64,000 bases of DNA, from the NCBI RefSeq assembly GCF_005233845.1, contig NZ_SZQL01000012.1, forward strand, positions 142,087 through 206,086. The letters are read 5' to 3'. Source of the stretch: Ilyomonas limi (lineage in GTDB: Bacteria; Bacteroidota; Bacteroidia; Chitinophagales; Chitinophagaceae). The translations under genes were made by a program, and so were the position numbers. A model generated the notes under the pieces. The model was not told the DNA's origin. It searched no databases and was given only the letters and a program-made list of their open reading frames with translations. Shown here one piece after another: positions 10,001 to 18,496 of the stretch (positions are counted from its first letter, which is position 1; each line of letters starts with the position of its first letter).

Positions 10001-10389
10001 TTGCAGCACTGGCCGGCAAGGCTGGTGCCGCCACCGCGACTTAAAAGCGGGGCATTGTGCTTTTTGCAAATGCGGATGGTATTAATAATGTCTTCTTCTG
10101 TTTTGGGTAGCACTACACCAATAGGAAGCTGGCGATAATTCGAAGCATCCGTTGAGTATAACGCACGGCTGCCGGCATCAAAACGTACTTCGCCCGTTAC
10201 AGCATGTTGCAATTCATGCGCTAATGCTTTTCTATCAACATTTATAGCATATTTTGTTTGAAAGCGGGTATCTACCTGTACACTATTCACCTGCGATTTG
10301 TTGTTGTCTTTTATATGCACTTTGGGCTTTGGAGTATCTGTAATTTCCTTATTGCCCTTCATTTTTGCTTTTGTATGCTGCATTGTCAT
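7096..10389 (-). CDS. FAD-linked oxidase / Fe-S fusion oxidoreductase (D-2-hydroxyacid dehydrogenase, YdiJ-like)
   Basis: A 1097-aa three-part enzyme. First is a PCMH-type FAD-binding domain (~90-320; SRGGGTSLAGQ at 117-127, GPDPATHDHCTLGG at 178-191). Next is the FAD-oxidase C-terminal domain (~325-570; GHFGQGCIHCR, SGEHGDGQARG). Then come a ferredoxin-like region with cysteines at 610, 616, 625 and 670, 673, 676, 680, and two CCG domains (Cys848-849 and Cys973-974). Such fusions oxidise D-lactate, glycolate or D-2-hydroxyglutarate and pass electrons to the respiratory chain; the substrate here is undecided. Residues ~769-808 look like a repeat-derived insertion in the linker. A non-family tail (~1063-1097) ends in a hydrophobic helix. 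It starts 12 bp after the enolase-superfamily gene, so they form an operon. Confidence 0.9.
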   Translation of the reverse strand: MTMQHTKAKMKGNKEITDTPKPKVHIKDNNKSQVNSVQVDTRFQTKYAINVDRKALAHELQHAVTGEVRFDAGSRALYSTDASNYRQLPIGVVLPKTEEDIINTIRICKKHNAPLLSRGGGTSLAGQCCNVAVMMDMSKYYNQVLNINKEKKLVTVQPGIVLDEMRHTTEREAGLTFGPDPATHDHCTLGGMLGNNSCGVHSVMAQFYGYGARTSDNTESMTIVTYDGIKMKVGPTSEEEYEQIQKEGGRKAEIYKKMRDLRDKYADLIRTKFPNIPRRVSGYNLPALLPENGFNVAHALIGSESTLITITEATLKLITTPKERSLLVLGYPGLPDAGYAVPEIMKHEPIGLEGLDDLLIEFMRRKGLNINDIPLLPQGNAWLLVEFGGGSKEDSDNKAKALMEELKKKNNPPTMSLFDDEEQEQKLWQVRESGLGATAWVPGEPNGGPGWEDSAVDPKNVGDYVKDLRALFDKYGYKPSIYGHFGQGCIHCRIGFDFLTQDGIEKYKQFTIEAAHLVVKYGGSLSGEHGDGQARGDLLHIMFGDELVEAFKEFKAIWDPQWRMNPGKIVDTYGQTNDLRIGIDYDPPKLKTHFQFPDDAYSWERITLKCVGVGECRRHEGGVMCPSYMVTREEKHSTRGRSRLLYEMLHGDVLKGGWKDENVKEALDLCLACKGCKGDCPVNVDMATYKAEFLSHYYNGRLRPRTAYVFGWIYWWSRLASHIPGIANFFMHAPVISGIAKAIAGIAPQRKMPRFAEKSFKNWFFERQQEIRYEKRGARNKIQEAKNGKIQDEATAHHTSNIVHQTSEKVILWADTFNNYFLPQTLVAGVEVLEAAGFEVIVPKKSLCCGRPLYDFGMLNTAKRMLIEILDTLHDEIKEGIPIVGFEPSCVAVFRDELHNLFPHNEQATRLSKQVFTLGEFLKQKAPDFKIPKLEHKAIVHGHCHHRSIMKMDSEKKVLDKTGLDYEVLPTTCCGMAGYFGYEKGTHYEVSIKAGEQLLLPAIRKAATSTIIISDGFSCREQIEQETDRKGMHLAQVLQMALHEQNGEKAAAFPEQKYVDEMKLHGSTTIDSLAKIASVVGVAFTAYAITKSIIKSI
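7966..8087. repeat. Low-complexity intergenic-type repeat inside the FAD/Fe-S gene
   Basis: On the plus strand this segment reads as strings of near-repeats (TGATGTACGATATTTGATG, TGTGATGTGCTG, then CTTGTATCTTGCC, TTGCTTCTTGAATTTTG, CGTTTCTCGTATC) of the kind otherwise seen between genes. A relative of the first block lies in the spacer near 52065-52110. It encodes a basic, polar stretch (about residues 769-808) with none of the family motifs, between the Fe-S and CCG domains, and keeps the frame open. Confidence 0.55.
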
Positions 10390-10401
10390 GATAAACTATT
10401 T

Positions 10402-11484
10402 TTAGCGTTTATATTTTTCTGCATCCTGGTATTTAAATTCCAAGCCAAATCCCGGTCGGGTTAAGTCGGGAGTAAGCATACCATTGAGCGGTGGCGATAC
10501 ACCATCAAACAGCAGGGATTCTAAACGTTCATGGTCGTAAAAATATTCAGCGATATAAAAGTTGGGCAAAGCAATAGCTGCATGAAGATGCAATGCCGGT
10601 GCACAGTGTGAAGAGAACGGAATTTGAAAGGCTTCACACAAATGTCCTACCTGCAAAAAGCCGCTAATGCCACCACAGCGCGTAGCATCGGCCTGCAATA
10701 CATCTACCGCCTTATGGCTAAGCATGTGCTTGAAATAATTCAATTGATAACCATATTCACCGGCAGCAATTTGTATATAATGTTGTACACCATTGCGGAT
10801 AAATTGCAGGCCTTCCAGATTATCAGAAGATACCGGCTCTTCAAACCAACTGATATTGTATTGGCTGAAAACTTCTGCCATATACAATGCCTGTCGTGCT
10901 GAATATGCCCCATTGGCATCTACAAATAATGCTGCATCATTACCGATAATCCGGTGCGCATTTTTTACGCGTTCTATATCCCTTTTTTCATCGCGGCCAA
11001 TCTTCATTTTTACATACTTTACTTCTTGTTGCAGCCATGCTTCAAGCTGTTTTTTTAGTTGCTTATCGGTATAGTTGGTAAAGCCACCACTGCCATAAAG
11101 CAGCATGCCTTCTTTTGCCTGCCCTAACAATGTGCAAAGTGGTAATTCTACAATTTTTGCTTTTAAATCCCACAATGCATTGTCAATGGCAGACACCGCC
11201 ATAAAAGCAATGCCGCAAACGCCGTTGTTGCGGATGTGCTGTATAAGCACAGTACGTATAGCAATGATGTTCATCGCATCTTTGCCAATTACCATATCCT
11301 TCAGCGATTTGTCAATTAATGTTGCTACAGCAATGCTTGCATAGGTATAGCCCAAACCTTTTTTACCGCCAGCTTCCAGCTCCACCAATATCATGGTAGT
11401 ACTGTTCCATTCAAATGTGCCATCTGCTTCCGGCGATGCAGTTGGAACGGTGTACACCGAAGTAGTGAGCGTTTTAATTTTCAT
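10402..11484 (-). CDS. Enolase-superfamily enzyme (mandelate racemase/muconate lactonizing type)
   Basis: A 360-aa protein with an N-terminal capping domain and a C-terminal barrel. Family residues are in place: the KMK base motif at 159-161, metal ligands Asp189 (FVDANGAY), Glu215 or Glu216 (WFEEPV) and Glu243 (AAGEYGY), an acidic residue at Asp266, then CGGIS at 270-274 and His293 (FSSHCAP). Members abstract a proton alpha to a carboxylate and go on to dehydrate, racemise or cycloisomerise. The FEEP motif and the SSH-like end fit a sugar-acid dehydratase or related subgroup, but the substrate is not readable. It is the first gene of a tight pair: the FAD/Fe-S oxidoreductase begins 12 bp downstream. 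Confidence 0.88.
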   Translation of the reverse strand: MKIKTLTTSVYTVPTASPEADGTFEWNSTTMILVELEAGGKKGLGYTYASIAVATLIDKSLKDMVIGKDAMNIIAIRTVLIQHIRNNGVCGIAFMAVSAIDNALWDLKAKIVELPLCTLLGQAKEGMLLYGSGGFTNYTDKQLKKQLEAWLQQEVKYVKMKIGRDEKRDIERVKNAHRIIGNDAALFVDANGAYSARQALYMAEVFSQYNISWFEEPVSSDNLEGLQFIRNGVQHYIQIAAGEYGYQLNYFKHMLSHKAVDVLQADATRCGGISGFLQVGHLCEAFQIPFSSHCAPALHLHAAIALPNFYIAEYFYDHERLESLLFDGVSPPLNGMLTPDLTRPGFGLEFKYQDAEKYKR

Positions 11485-11566
11485 AGTGGTAAGGTGTCAG
11501 TCATCACTTATTAAACAACACTGTAAAGCAGTGGCATAATTCCTGATGACTAAGGCTTTATTGATG

Positions 11567-13351
11567 TTAATGCGGTAAAATGTTTTCTACTACATCTTTA
11601 AATGTTTGCTTAATGATGCCGCCTTCGTTGGGATCTCCTTTCAGCAAGGTTTCAGCATATTTCTTCATTTCGGTAAACGTAATATGCGGCGGAATGGTAG
11701 GTACATTCGGGTCGGTGATTACATCTATCACAACAGGTTTGTCTGAAGCAAATGCCTGATCCCAGGCAGGTCCTATATCTTCGGGCTTGTTTACTAAAAT
11801 GCCTTTTAAGCCAACCAATTCTGCATATTTGGAATATGGAAAATCTGGTATATCCTGAGAGCCTTCGAACTTAGGATCACCGCTCATTACGCGCTGTTCC
11901 CAGGTTACTTGGTTCAAATCGTTGTTGTGCAGCACCATGATGATGAGGCGCGGGTCAGCCCATCTTTTCCAGTATTTAGCAATGGTAATAACACCGTTGT
12001 TGCCCAGCATTTGCATGGCGCCATCGCCCACCAGTGCGATAGACACCCGATCGGGATACGCAAATTTTGCTGCTATTGCATACGGCACGCCGGGGCACAT
12101 GGTAGCGAGGTTGCCCGACAGCGAGGCTTTCATGGTTTCCTTTACCTTCAGGTTGCGGGCAAACCAGTTTGCCGAAGAACCGGAGTCGGCAGAAAGAATA
12201 CAGGTATCCGGCAAGCGCTTGGATAATTCGGAAAACACTAATTGCGGATTAATTGGGTTTGCTTCATTCTTTGCCCTTGCTTCAATTATTTCTTCCCAGT
12301 CTTTGTTATTATCCTGTATTTTCTTCAGCCAGTCTCTATCCTCTTTGCGCTGGAGCAACGGAATGAGCGCCTGTAAGGTTTCTTTGCTGCCGCCTAAAAG
12401 GTTTACATCCATTGGATAACGGAGGCTTAACTTTCTGGGGTTAATATCTATCTGTACACCTTTTGCCTGCCCTTCTTTTGGTAAAAATTCAGAATAAGGG
12501 AAGCTGCTGCCAATCATCAATAAGGTGTCACAGTCCATCATCATATCCCAGCTTGGCTTTGTACCTAACAAACCGATAGAGCCGGTACAATAAGGAGAAT
12601 AATCACTTAATGCAGCTTTGCCCAGCAACGCTTTTGCAACGCCGGCACCCAGCAACTCCGCTACCTGTTCTACTTCCTGGTGCGCGCCAATGGCGCCGGC
12701 GCCAATGAGAATGGCTACTTTTTTACCTGCATTCAATATATCGGCTGTCTTTTGCAGGTCGGCTACTGAAGGCACAATGTGAATATTTGTATATCCTACG
12801 CCGGTAAAGATGCTGCCGTGCTCGCGTGGCGGTGCTTCTTCGGCATCTTCTTCCTGTAAATCATTAGGTACAATCACACAGGTAACTGTTCTTTCGGATT
12901 GTGCTATGCGGAGCGCACGGTCAATTACCTGCCGCATTTGTGCGGGTACCGTTACCATGTGTACATATTCTTTTGCCACATCTTTAAATAAAGTATTCAA
13001 ATCTACTTCCTGCTGGTAATCGCCGCCCATTGCGCGGCGTGCCTGCTGACCAACGATAGCCACTACAGGTTGTGAGTCTTTTTTTGCATCGTATAATCCA
13101 TTTAATAAATGAATGGCGCCAGGCCCCGAGGTTGCCATGCACACGCCTACTTCGCCGGTAAATTTTGCATGAGCGCAAGCCATAAACGCCGCCATTTCTT
13201 CGTGGCGTACCTGTATAAAATCCATGATATCCTTATGCCGGTTGAGTGCGCCCATAATACCATTAATACCATCACCTGGAAAGCCAAATATGCGCGTAAT
13301 ACCCCACTCGTGCATACGCTTGATTAGATAATCACTAACTGTATTTTTCAT
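11567..13351 (-). CDS. Thiamine diphosphate-requiring enzyme (pyruvate oxidase/PoxB-like)
   Basis: A 594-aa ThDP enzyme with the three-domain layout. The N-terminal Pyr domain has the catalytic Glu51 (RHEEMAAFMA), the middle domain spans ~195-335, and the C-terminal PP domain has the ThDP/Mg motif GDG at 442-444 ending in NN at 476-477. Its general form matches pyruvate oxidase or 'ThDP-requiring enzyme' groups rather than acetolactate synthase. A GAGAIGA turn sits in the middle domain, and the C-terminus lacks a clear PoxB lipid-binding helix. It likely turns pyruvate into acetate and CO2, but this is inferred. It is on the same strand as, and 82 bp upstream of, the enolase-superfamily gene. 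Confidence 0.86.
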   Translation of the reverse strand: MKNTVSDYLIKRMHEWGITRIFGFPGDGINGIMGALNRHKDIMDFIQVRHEEMAAFMACAHAKFTGEVGVCMATSGPGAIHLLNGLYDAKKDSQPVVAIVGQQARRAMGGDYQQEVDLNTLFKDVAKEYVHMVTVPAQMRQVIDRALRIAQSERTVTCVIVPNDLQEEDAEEAPPREHGSIFTGVGYTNIHIVPSVADLQKTADILNAGKKVAILIGAGAIGAHQEVEQVAELLGAGVAKALLGKAALSDYSPYCTGSIGLLGTKPSWDMMMDCDTLLMIGSSFPYSEFLPKEGQAKGVQIDINPRKLSLRYPMDVNLLGGSKETLQALIPLLQRKEDRDWLKKIQDNNKDWEEIIEARAKNEANPINPQLVFSELSKRLPDTCILSADSGSSANWFARNLKVKETMKASLSGNLATMCPGVPYAIAAKFAYPDRVSIALVGDGAMQMLGNNGVITIAKYWKRWADPRLIIMVLHNNDLNQVTWEQRVMSGDPKFEGSQDIPDFPYSKYAELVGLKGILVNKPEDIGPAWDQAFASDKPVVIDVITDPNVPTIPPHITFTEMKKYAETLLKGDPNEGGIIKQTFKDVVENILPH

Positions 13352-13439
13352 TGTAAAACATTTTTTATTAAGTATGGGTATATAAATAGTAATTATGCTG
13401 TGTGCAGGAGCTAATTGCTTTTTATGAATAACCGGAAAG

Positions 13440-13473
13440 AAAAAGGTCGGATGTAATTACACCCGACCTTTTT
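13440..13473. terminator. Intrinsic terminator (DUF892 transcript)
   Basis: Perfect 11-bp stem AAAAAGGTCGG (13440-13450) with CCGACCTTTTT (13463-13473), loop 12 nt. On the minus strand it is followed by a T-rich run. It lies about 200 bp downstream of the DUF892 stop and upstream of the ThDP enzyme gene, separating the two transcripts. Confidence 0.8.
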
Positions 13474-13676
13474 GCTACCTTTTATTTCCTGTGTTTTCTT
13501 CTGTGTCAAAAACATGTGTCCTTATGCCGGTTTTAGCTTTTGCGGCATTACATGTAGGCATAGATAGCTTAACAGTACATTGTATTGCACCAAATTGTTG
13601 GGGGCTAAAATGATTCTTAACATACATTGAGGACATAGACGCAGCATTTAAAAAATAAAGCTATTCATCAATCAGT

Positions 13677-14213
13677 TCACACTTTTTCCTGGCTTGCCTT
13701 GTAGTTAATGCCACTTTCAGCAATTTGCGATAACAGCTTATCTGTTTGTTCTTCCTCCTGCAGCGTTTGTCCAAGCAGGCTCTTAGCTTCTGTAAAGCCC
13801 ATGGTTTCGGCAAGCTGCGCCAGCCCGCCATAAGTGGCAATCTCATAGTGTTCGGCTTTTTGTGCGGCAATAATCAATCCTGCATCGCGTTGTGCAGAGC
13901 CCTCATCCGTTCCATCTATGATGTCTTCTCCTTCTTCAGCAATGCCCGACATGGCAGGACATTTCCTGGTTTTTGCAGTTTCGCCTATACTGATAAATAC
14001 CTGCTCCAAACGGCTCACATGATTTTTTGTTTGTTCAAGATGGTTGTTGAATGCCTGCTTTAATTTATCGCTGGTGGCTGCTTCGGCCATTTTAGGTAAT
14101 GTTTTTACCAGTTTTTTTTCAGCCCAGTAAATATCCTGCAGCTGCTCTACAAACAGCTCTTTCAATTTAGAATGCGCTGTTGTTGACTGGTCGTTCATAG
14201 TTCCTGTTTTCAT
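13677..14213 (-). CDS. DUF892 ferritin-like protein (YciE/YciF type)
   Basis: A 178-aa all-helical protein of the DUF892 family, a ferritin-like four-helix fold. The hallmarks are the N-terminal LKELFVEQLQDIYWAEKKL (~17-35), a central EQTKNHVSRLEQVF helix, and QKAEHYEIATYGGL (~118-131) with the Glu/His metal-type residues, then EEEQTDKLL near the end. YciE and YciF are induced by osmotic and general stress in enterobacteria; the biochemical role is unproven. The start at 14213 gives a few extra residues; an internal ATG at 14198 (MNDQS) is also possible. It probably forms its own transcript, ended by the hairpin at 13440-13473. Confidence 0.88.
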   Translation of the reverse strand: MKTGTMNDQSTTAHSKLKELFVEQLQDIYWAEKKLVKTLPKMAEAATSDKLKQAFNNHLEQTKNHVSRLEQVFISIGETAKTRKCPAMSGIAEEGEDIIDGTDEGSAQRDAGLIIAAQKAEHYEIATYGGLAQLAETMGFTEAKSLLGQTLQEEEQTDKLLSQIAESGINYKASQEKV

Positions 14214-14569
14214 AATAGGTTCGTTTATAAATTGTTTTAAATAACCACTATGTCTCAGATAAGTATGCCATAAAAGTGTTTGCTACCGTTAAAACTGGTA
14301 CAGATAAAAATTTTTGAACTTTTATGTGTTCTGTTTCAGTAAATAGCCGGCATTATGTAGTAAAGAAAAATGTACTGTTTATTAACATACAGCCGTTCCC
14401 TTCTGCAATTCCATAAGTATGCAACGTGGTAATTTTTTCTACACACAACTATTAAAACTATGAGAAAAAAGTACTAAATACAGGAAACAAGATATATGCC
14501 TTATTGAAAAAGGCAATTGGTTTTTCATGCTGCATAAAGCAGATAAGAGTTAGTTTGTGTGTTGTTTTA
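14214..14569. other. Intergenic region without a recognised gene
   Basis: AT-rich spacer between the M36 peptidase terminator and the DUF892 start. It holds a small GCCTTATTG/AAAAAGGC-type inverted repeat near 14500 and presumably the DUF892 promoter, but I find no exact TAnnTTTG site that I would commit to and no credible ORF. Confidence 0.4.
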
Positions 14570-14609
14570 CAAACAAAAGCTGCCTCATGACAGAGGCAGC
14601 TTTTGTTTG
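14570..14609. terminator. Intrinsic terminator of the M36 peptidase gene
   Basis: Perfect 17-bp stem (14570-14586 with 14593-14609) around loop ATGACA, with A-rich and T-rich flanks, beginning 22 bp beyond the stop codon of the minus-strand peptidase gene. Confidence 0.88.
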
Positions 14610-14630
14610 AATGAAGTAAATAAACAGCAA

Positions 14631-17591
14631 TTATTCTACTATAAATTGCTCTTTATAGTTAAAGCTGTCGCCAATAATATGAATATAATAACTGCCGGCG
14701 GCTAACGTGCGTACATCAATGGTAGCAGATGTGCCGCTGAAGCTGGAAGCAGTAAGCAAACCACCTGTGTTGTTATATACCTTTACCTGCAACTGCTGAG
14801 TGTTGCCAGGGATTGTTATTTTTAAATAATTACGTACAGGATTGGGGGCTATAACAATGGCTTTCGCACCGTTAAAAGTGACTGTGCGTTCAATTGAAAG
14901 CTTATTGTCTTTGCTGCTGCTAACGGTGCGTATGCGGTATATATTGTTGCCTGCAGCCGGATGTATATCAACGAAACTGAAGGTATTGCTGCCAGTTGCT
15001 TTCACGGTGCCAATGGCTGCAAATGCCTGTCCATCACTACTTCTTTCCACTATATATTTTGAGGTTTTTACAGCATGGTTTGTAGTCCAGGTAAGCTGTG
15101 CAGTTGCGTTTTGCCTGCGCGCATCAAAAGAATTTAAAGTAATAAAGTTGTTAACGCCCGGTGGCAAATCGTATGCTGCAATACCATCTTTCAGATTGTT
15201 TGATTTTTTTTGATTTGCACTGTAGCCTAAGCCCCGTTTTGCAAAAGCCTTCCAGATAATATTGCTGTAAGCGCCGCCGAATAACAAGGTATCTGCCTCC
15301 AAAATGCCGTTGCGGGCATCTACAAAGCCGGGGTTGCACTTCTGCATTTTCATACCCTGCATTACCAGTTTCATTGCTACAATGTTTCCGCCTGTTTTGG
15401 AAGCATCGGTAATGGATGCATTAATACCGTCCTGTGCTATAATATCCCAGGTCATTGTCCAAAGCATATTGCACCACACTTCACCAGGGGTATGCGGATC
15501 GTAAGGTACCAGGAAGCCACCATTGGTGATGCGGTCGCTGCTGGCAAGGCTGTCATAAGTCCACGGATTCACATTGAAATCGGTGCTGTAAGGATAATAG
15601 CGAATGCCACCAAACTCGGGCGTTAGTCCAAAAGCATAGTTGCCAATCGGGCGTGGTATATTAAATCCATCATTTACATGAGCAGTAGCCCAGTTGGTAG
15701 TTACCATCAAACCCATATAGTCACTCCAGCCTTCACCCATACTGCCCGATTCTTTGTTGCTAAGACAGGTTGCAATATTAGGCCCGCCGGTAAGCCGGTT
15801 GGATATGCCATGTGTGTATTCGTGCGAGACAACGCCATTATCAAGGTCACCGTCAATCTGGGGCCCGGGTTGTAATGTAATATTTACAACAATACCCCTC
15901 CGGCGGAAATCTTTAATAGAATCAGCTACACTTTTGAGAATGGAAAATGCGGGTATGGTAATGGTGTTGTCTGTACCACCCATCAGTATAGGTGATTGTG
16001 CATCTACATTATCACCGATGAGCACAGCTATAGCGCCGGCATTCTGTGCATTTTTTGCCTTTGTTACAAAGTCACAGTTACCGCGGTCAATATACGCTAT
16101 TTTGCCGGCGAGTGCTGCTGCATTGGAAGAGGCGTTACAGCCCAGCGAAGTAGTTGTGCCCGCATCCTTATAAATAACAACATTAGCAGTAATGGCGCCG
16201 GCATTTTTTATTTTATTGTTGGTGCTAAAACTGCTTTCCGAGGCCATTTTGAAACCTGTAAATGCAGCCGGTTTATTTGCAAAGCAAGTCTTAAACGGAG
16301 ATGGGCTCCATAAAAACATTTGCATCCTTGGGTTGCTGCCATCCGCAGGGGTAGCAAAATTGGCATTGTTGGTACCAGACGCGTCCTGCGCATCAGCAAT
16401 TACATAGTCGTTGCCCTTGCCACCCCGGTTTAAATTGCTTTTCTGGAAATTACCTGCAGCTTCGTCAAATCCATACTGATAACTCATATCGTGCATGATA
16501 TTGTTCCAGTAAAAAAGATTGGTAACACCAAAGTTGCGTGTAGGTGCAGAACTTAAAGCGTCTTTGCTGAAGTTGGGAGTAAAGTTAAAAGTAAGGTTGG
16601 GCAAAGCAGTAGAAGATCTGGCAGCCTGTTTAAGTGTATTATTTTTGCCATCAAGATCGGGCTGTGCATACACGTTGTTGCCGCGCGTGCTGTCATAATC
16701 TTTGGCAGCATCGCTATTCCAGTTAAGTGTGTACGCATCCGCATCGGCAAACATTGTCCATGGATTGGTTACCAGCACCGGCGCTGTGAAGTTAGGATCG
16801 GAAAAAGGATAAGGTATTACGTTGTATTTGGCAGAGTTTACAGCTTCTGCCTGTAAAATGTTGTCTTCTGCAGCAATAGCTGGCTGCTCAAAACACTCCA
16901 TTTTGTGTAAATGCCTGGGTGAGGTAAAATTGCAGCTAACCGTTAAGTTATCTTTCTTTATCACGTTGCCGGTTTGTGCATCTATTTTTATCAGCCAAAG
17001 CGCATTACCCACATGGGAGTGGAGGCTTACCTGCCAGCCAAGGAGGTAATTGTTGGCTTCATCATCAGCAGGCACCCACATCAATCTTACAAAAATGCTG
17101 TTGGCATTTTCGCGGATAAACTCAAACTCCTGGCCATCTGCTGATTTTTTTACATAGGCAAGTACGTTTTCGCTTAACTCTTCTTTTACTTCTGCTGCCG
17201 CTTTGCGCAATGCCTGTTTTGCGTCAATGTTGGGTAGTATTGTTTTAGCAATAATTTTTTTATCAATAACTGGTACACTGCCCGGCTGCACAGAAATTAC
17301 CTGACCGTTTTTGAATGCTACTACTGTAATGGCATTATACACGTCTATGCCTTTGTAGGTTTGCTGCAAATACGCCATGATAGCTTGTGCATTTTTGTCG
17401 TAATAAGACGAAGAAATACGTAGTGTTCTGGCCTCATTGCTGGTAAGCCCAAGCGCACTGCTGTTTTTGATTACCAGATTTTTTACAGCAGCTTCGCTGG
17501 CATCTGCTCCGGAAGTTTTTGTTGTTTGAGCTGTTGCACCAAATGCTAATAGCAAGGTAACTGCTAAAGCACAGAAGTTCTTGTTTCTCAT
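14631..17591 (-). CDS. M36 (fungalysin) metallopeptidase with PA domain and T9SS sorting domain
   Basis: A 986-aa secreted zinc peptidase. The order is signal peptide (~1-21, ends FGATAQ), FTP-type propeptide (~30-215), M36 catalytic domain with a protease-associated (PA) domain inserted at ~465-570, zinc site HEYTH at 590-594 with the third ligand Glu620 (GEGWSDY), a fibronectin-like segment (~810-905), and a C-terminal T9SS type A sorting domain (~915-986; starts APNPVRNYLKI, contains LAAGSYYIHI). It should cross the outer membrane through the type IX system and digest extracellular protein. It has its own strong terminator and lies alone on the minus strand. The inserted PA domain is common in bacterial M36 enzymes. 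Confidence 0.95.
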   Translation of the reverse strand: MRNKNFCALAVTLLLAFGATAQTTKTSGADASEAAVKNLVIKNSSALGLTSNEARTLRISSSYYDKNAQAIMAYLQQTYKGIDVYNAITVVAFKNGQVISVQPGSVPVIDKKIIAKTILPNIDAKQALRKAAAEVKEELSENVLAYVKKSADGQEFEFIRENANSIFVRLMWVPADDEANNYLLGWQVSLHSHVGNALWLIKIDAQTGNVIKKDNLTVSCNFTSPRHLHKMECFEQPAIAAEDNILQAEAVNSAKYNVIPYPFSDPNFTAPVLVTNPWTMFADADAYTLNWNSDAAKDYDSTRGNNVYAQPDLDGKNNTLKQAARSSTALPNLTFNFTPNFSKDALSSAPTRNFGVTNLFYWNNIMHDMSYQYGFDEAAGNFQKSNLNRGGKGNDYVIADAQDASGTNNANFATPADGSNPRMQMFLWSPSPFKTCFANKPAAFTGFKMASESSFSTNNKIKNAGAITANVVIYKDAGTTTSLGCNASSNAAALAGKIAYIDRGNCDFVTKAKNAQNAGAIAVLIGDNVDAQSPILMGGTDNTITIPAFSILKSVADSIKDFRRRGIVVNITLQPGPQIDGDLDNGVVSHEYTHGISNRLTGGPNIATCLSNKESGSMGEGWSDYMGLMVTTNWATAHVNDGFNIPRPIGNYAFGLTPEFGGIRYYPYSTDFNVNPWTYDSLASSDRITNGGFLVPYDPHTPGEVWCNMLWTMTWDIIAQDGINASITDASKTGGNIVAMKLVMQGMKMQKCNPGFVDARNGILEADTLLFGGAYSNIIWKAFAKRGLGYSANQKKSNNLKDGIAAYDLPPGVNNFITLNSFDARRQNATAQLTWTTNHAVKTSKYIVERSSDGQAFAAIGTVKATGSNTFSFVDIHPAAGNNIYRIRTVSSSKDNKLSIERTVTFNGAKAIVIAPNPVRNYLKITIPGNTQQLQVKVYNNTGGLLTASSFSGTSATIDVRTLAAGSYYIHIIGDSFNYKEQFIVE

Positions 17592-17814
17592 GCAGTAATA
17601 ATTTTATTGCCTAAAAATATTTAAATTTCTTTAAAACTTTGCTTTTAATTAAAATGTGGGCAAGTTTATTACTGCATTATATAAATAATTAAAAATTAAT
17701 GTTTTACAAGTTTGTTTGGCGAGTGGCAAATAATTTTCCGGTGAAATGTGCAGGCGTTAAAAAGTAGCTACAGAATTTATTTGAGTATTACTCATTTTTA
17801 ATTCATTCAAAAAT
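17592..17814. other. AT-rich intergenic region
   Basis: Very A+T-rich spacer holding the 5' region of the M36 gene. No ORF, RNA gene or clear repeat is seen. Confidence 0.4.
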
Positions 17815-17846
17815 AAAAATGCAGCCCCGTTGTAAGCTGCATTTTT
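17815..17846. terminator. Intrinsic terminator of the YXWGXW gene
   Basis: Stem AAAAATGCAGC (17815-17825) with GCTGCATTTTT (17836-17846), 10-nt loop, a few bases beyond the stop codon of the minus-strand gene at 17853. Confidence 0.8.
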
Positions 17847-17852
17847 GTACGG

Positions 17853-18155
17853 TTATGTCCGTGCCCAATGGCCGCTTACCCAATACCAGCCACGGCGTAT
17901 ATGCGCCCAATGGCCGGGCATCCACACATAATGCGGGCGCGGCGCTACCCAATAGCCCGGCTGATACACATACGTTCTTCCCATAGGTATCCATTCTCCT
18001 TCAATCCATACATAAGTGTGCGCAGGTGCGGCTGGGCGCGCCACAACAGTTGCCCCTGGTTGCACCGTTACATAAATCCGTTGGGCGCGGCTTTGTTGCG
18101 AGCACAAAAAACAAATAGCCAACAGCATCAGATACTTTACCACAAAATGTTTCAT
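17853..18155 (-). CDS. Secreted YXWGXW-repeat protein
   Basis: A 100-aa exported protein: signal peptide to about residue 24 (FLCSQQSRAQ), then three Trp/His/Pro-rich repeats of the PGYWV / MPGHWA / VSGHWA form that define the YXWGXW repeat family. Such proteins are small, aromatic-rich and of unknown function; they are common as envelope proteins in Bacteroidota and Proteobacteria. It is transcribed away from the plus-strand small membrane protein gene at 18215, with 59 bp between them, so both promoters are in that gap. Confidence 0.82.
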   Translation of the reverse strand: MKHFVVKYLMLLAICFLCSQQSRAQRIYVTVQPGATVVARPAAPAHTYVWIEGEWIPMGRTYVYQPGYWVAPRPHYVWMPGHWAHIRRGWYWVSGHWART

Positions 18156-18214
18156 AACTATTTACTTTTGTTTTTTTCAGATAAGCGAAACTGCAGTTGG
18201 TTTAACAAAGAGCT

Positions 18215-18481
18215 ATGCTAAAGAGTAAAATGCCGCAATGGATAATTGCAATACTATATGTAGTACTGTTTGTATGGATATGGATGCATAGCAAAGAACC
18301 AGCACTATCAGATGTACCGTTGTTATTTGGTGCAGGTTTGGTTGTATCGTTGTTGTGTCTTATACCCTTCAATACGAAAGCGAATCAAGTGTTAATGGTA
18401 ATAAATATAGTATTGCTTATTGCTAATATTGTAATGTATTTTGCTGCTTACCGGCTGGTGAGCGGTGTTTTCAAAAACTAA
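18215..18481 (+). CDS. Small membrane protein, unknown (88 aa)
   Basis: I do not recognise a family. The 88 residues form three hydrophobic segments (~8-25, ~36-53, ~60-80) with short basic or polar loops. An ATG with an upstream AAAGAG supports the start. It lies only 15 bp before the AIM24 gene, so the two are probably one transcript; this suggests, but does not show, a link in function. Confidence 0.65.
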   Translation: MLKSKMPQWIIAILYVVLFVWIWMHSKEPALSDVPLLFGAGLVVSLLCLIPFNTKANQVLMVINIVLLIANIVMYFAAYRLVSGVFKN

Positions 18482-18496
18482 CATAATATAACCTTT

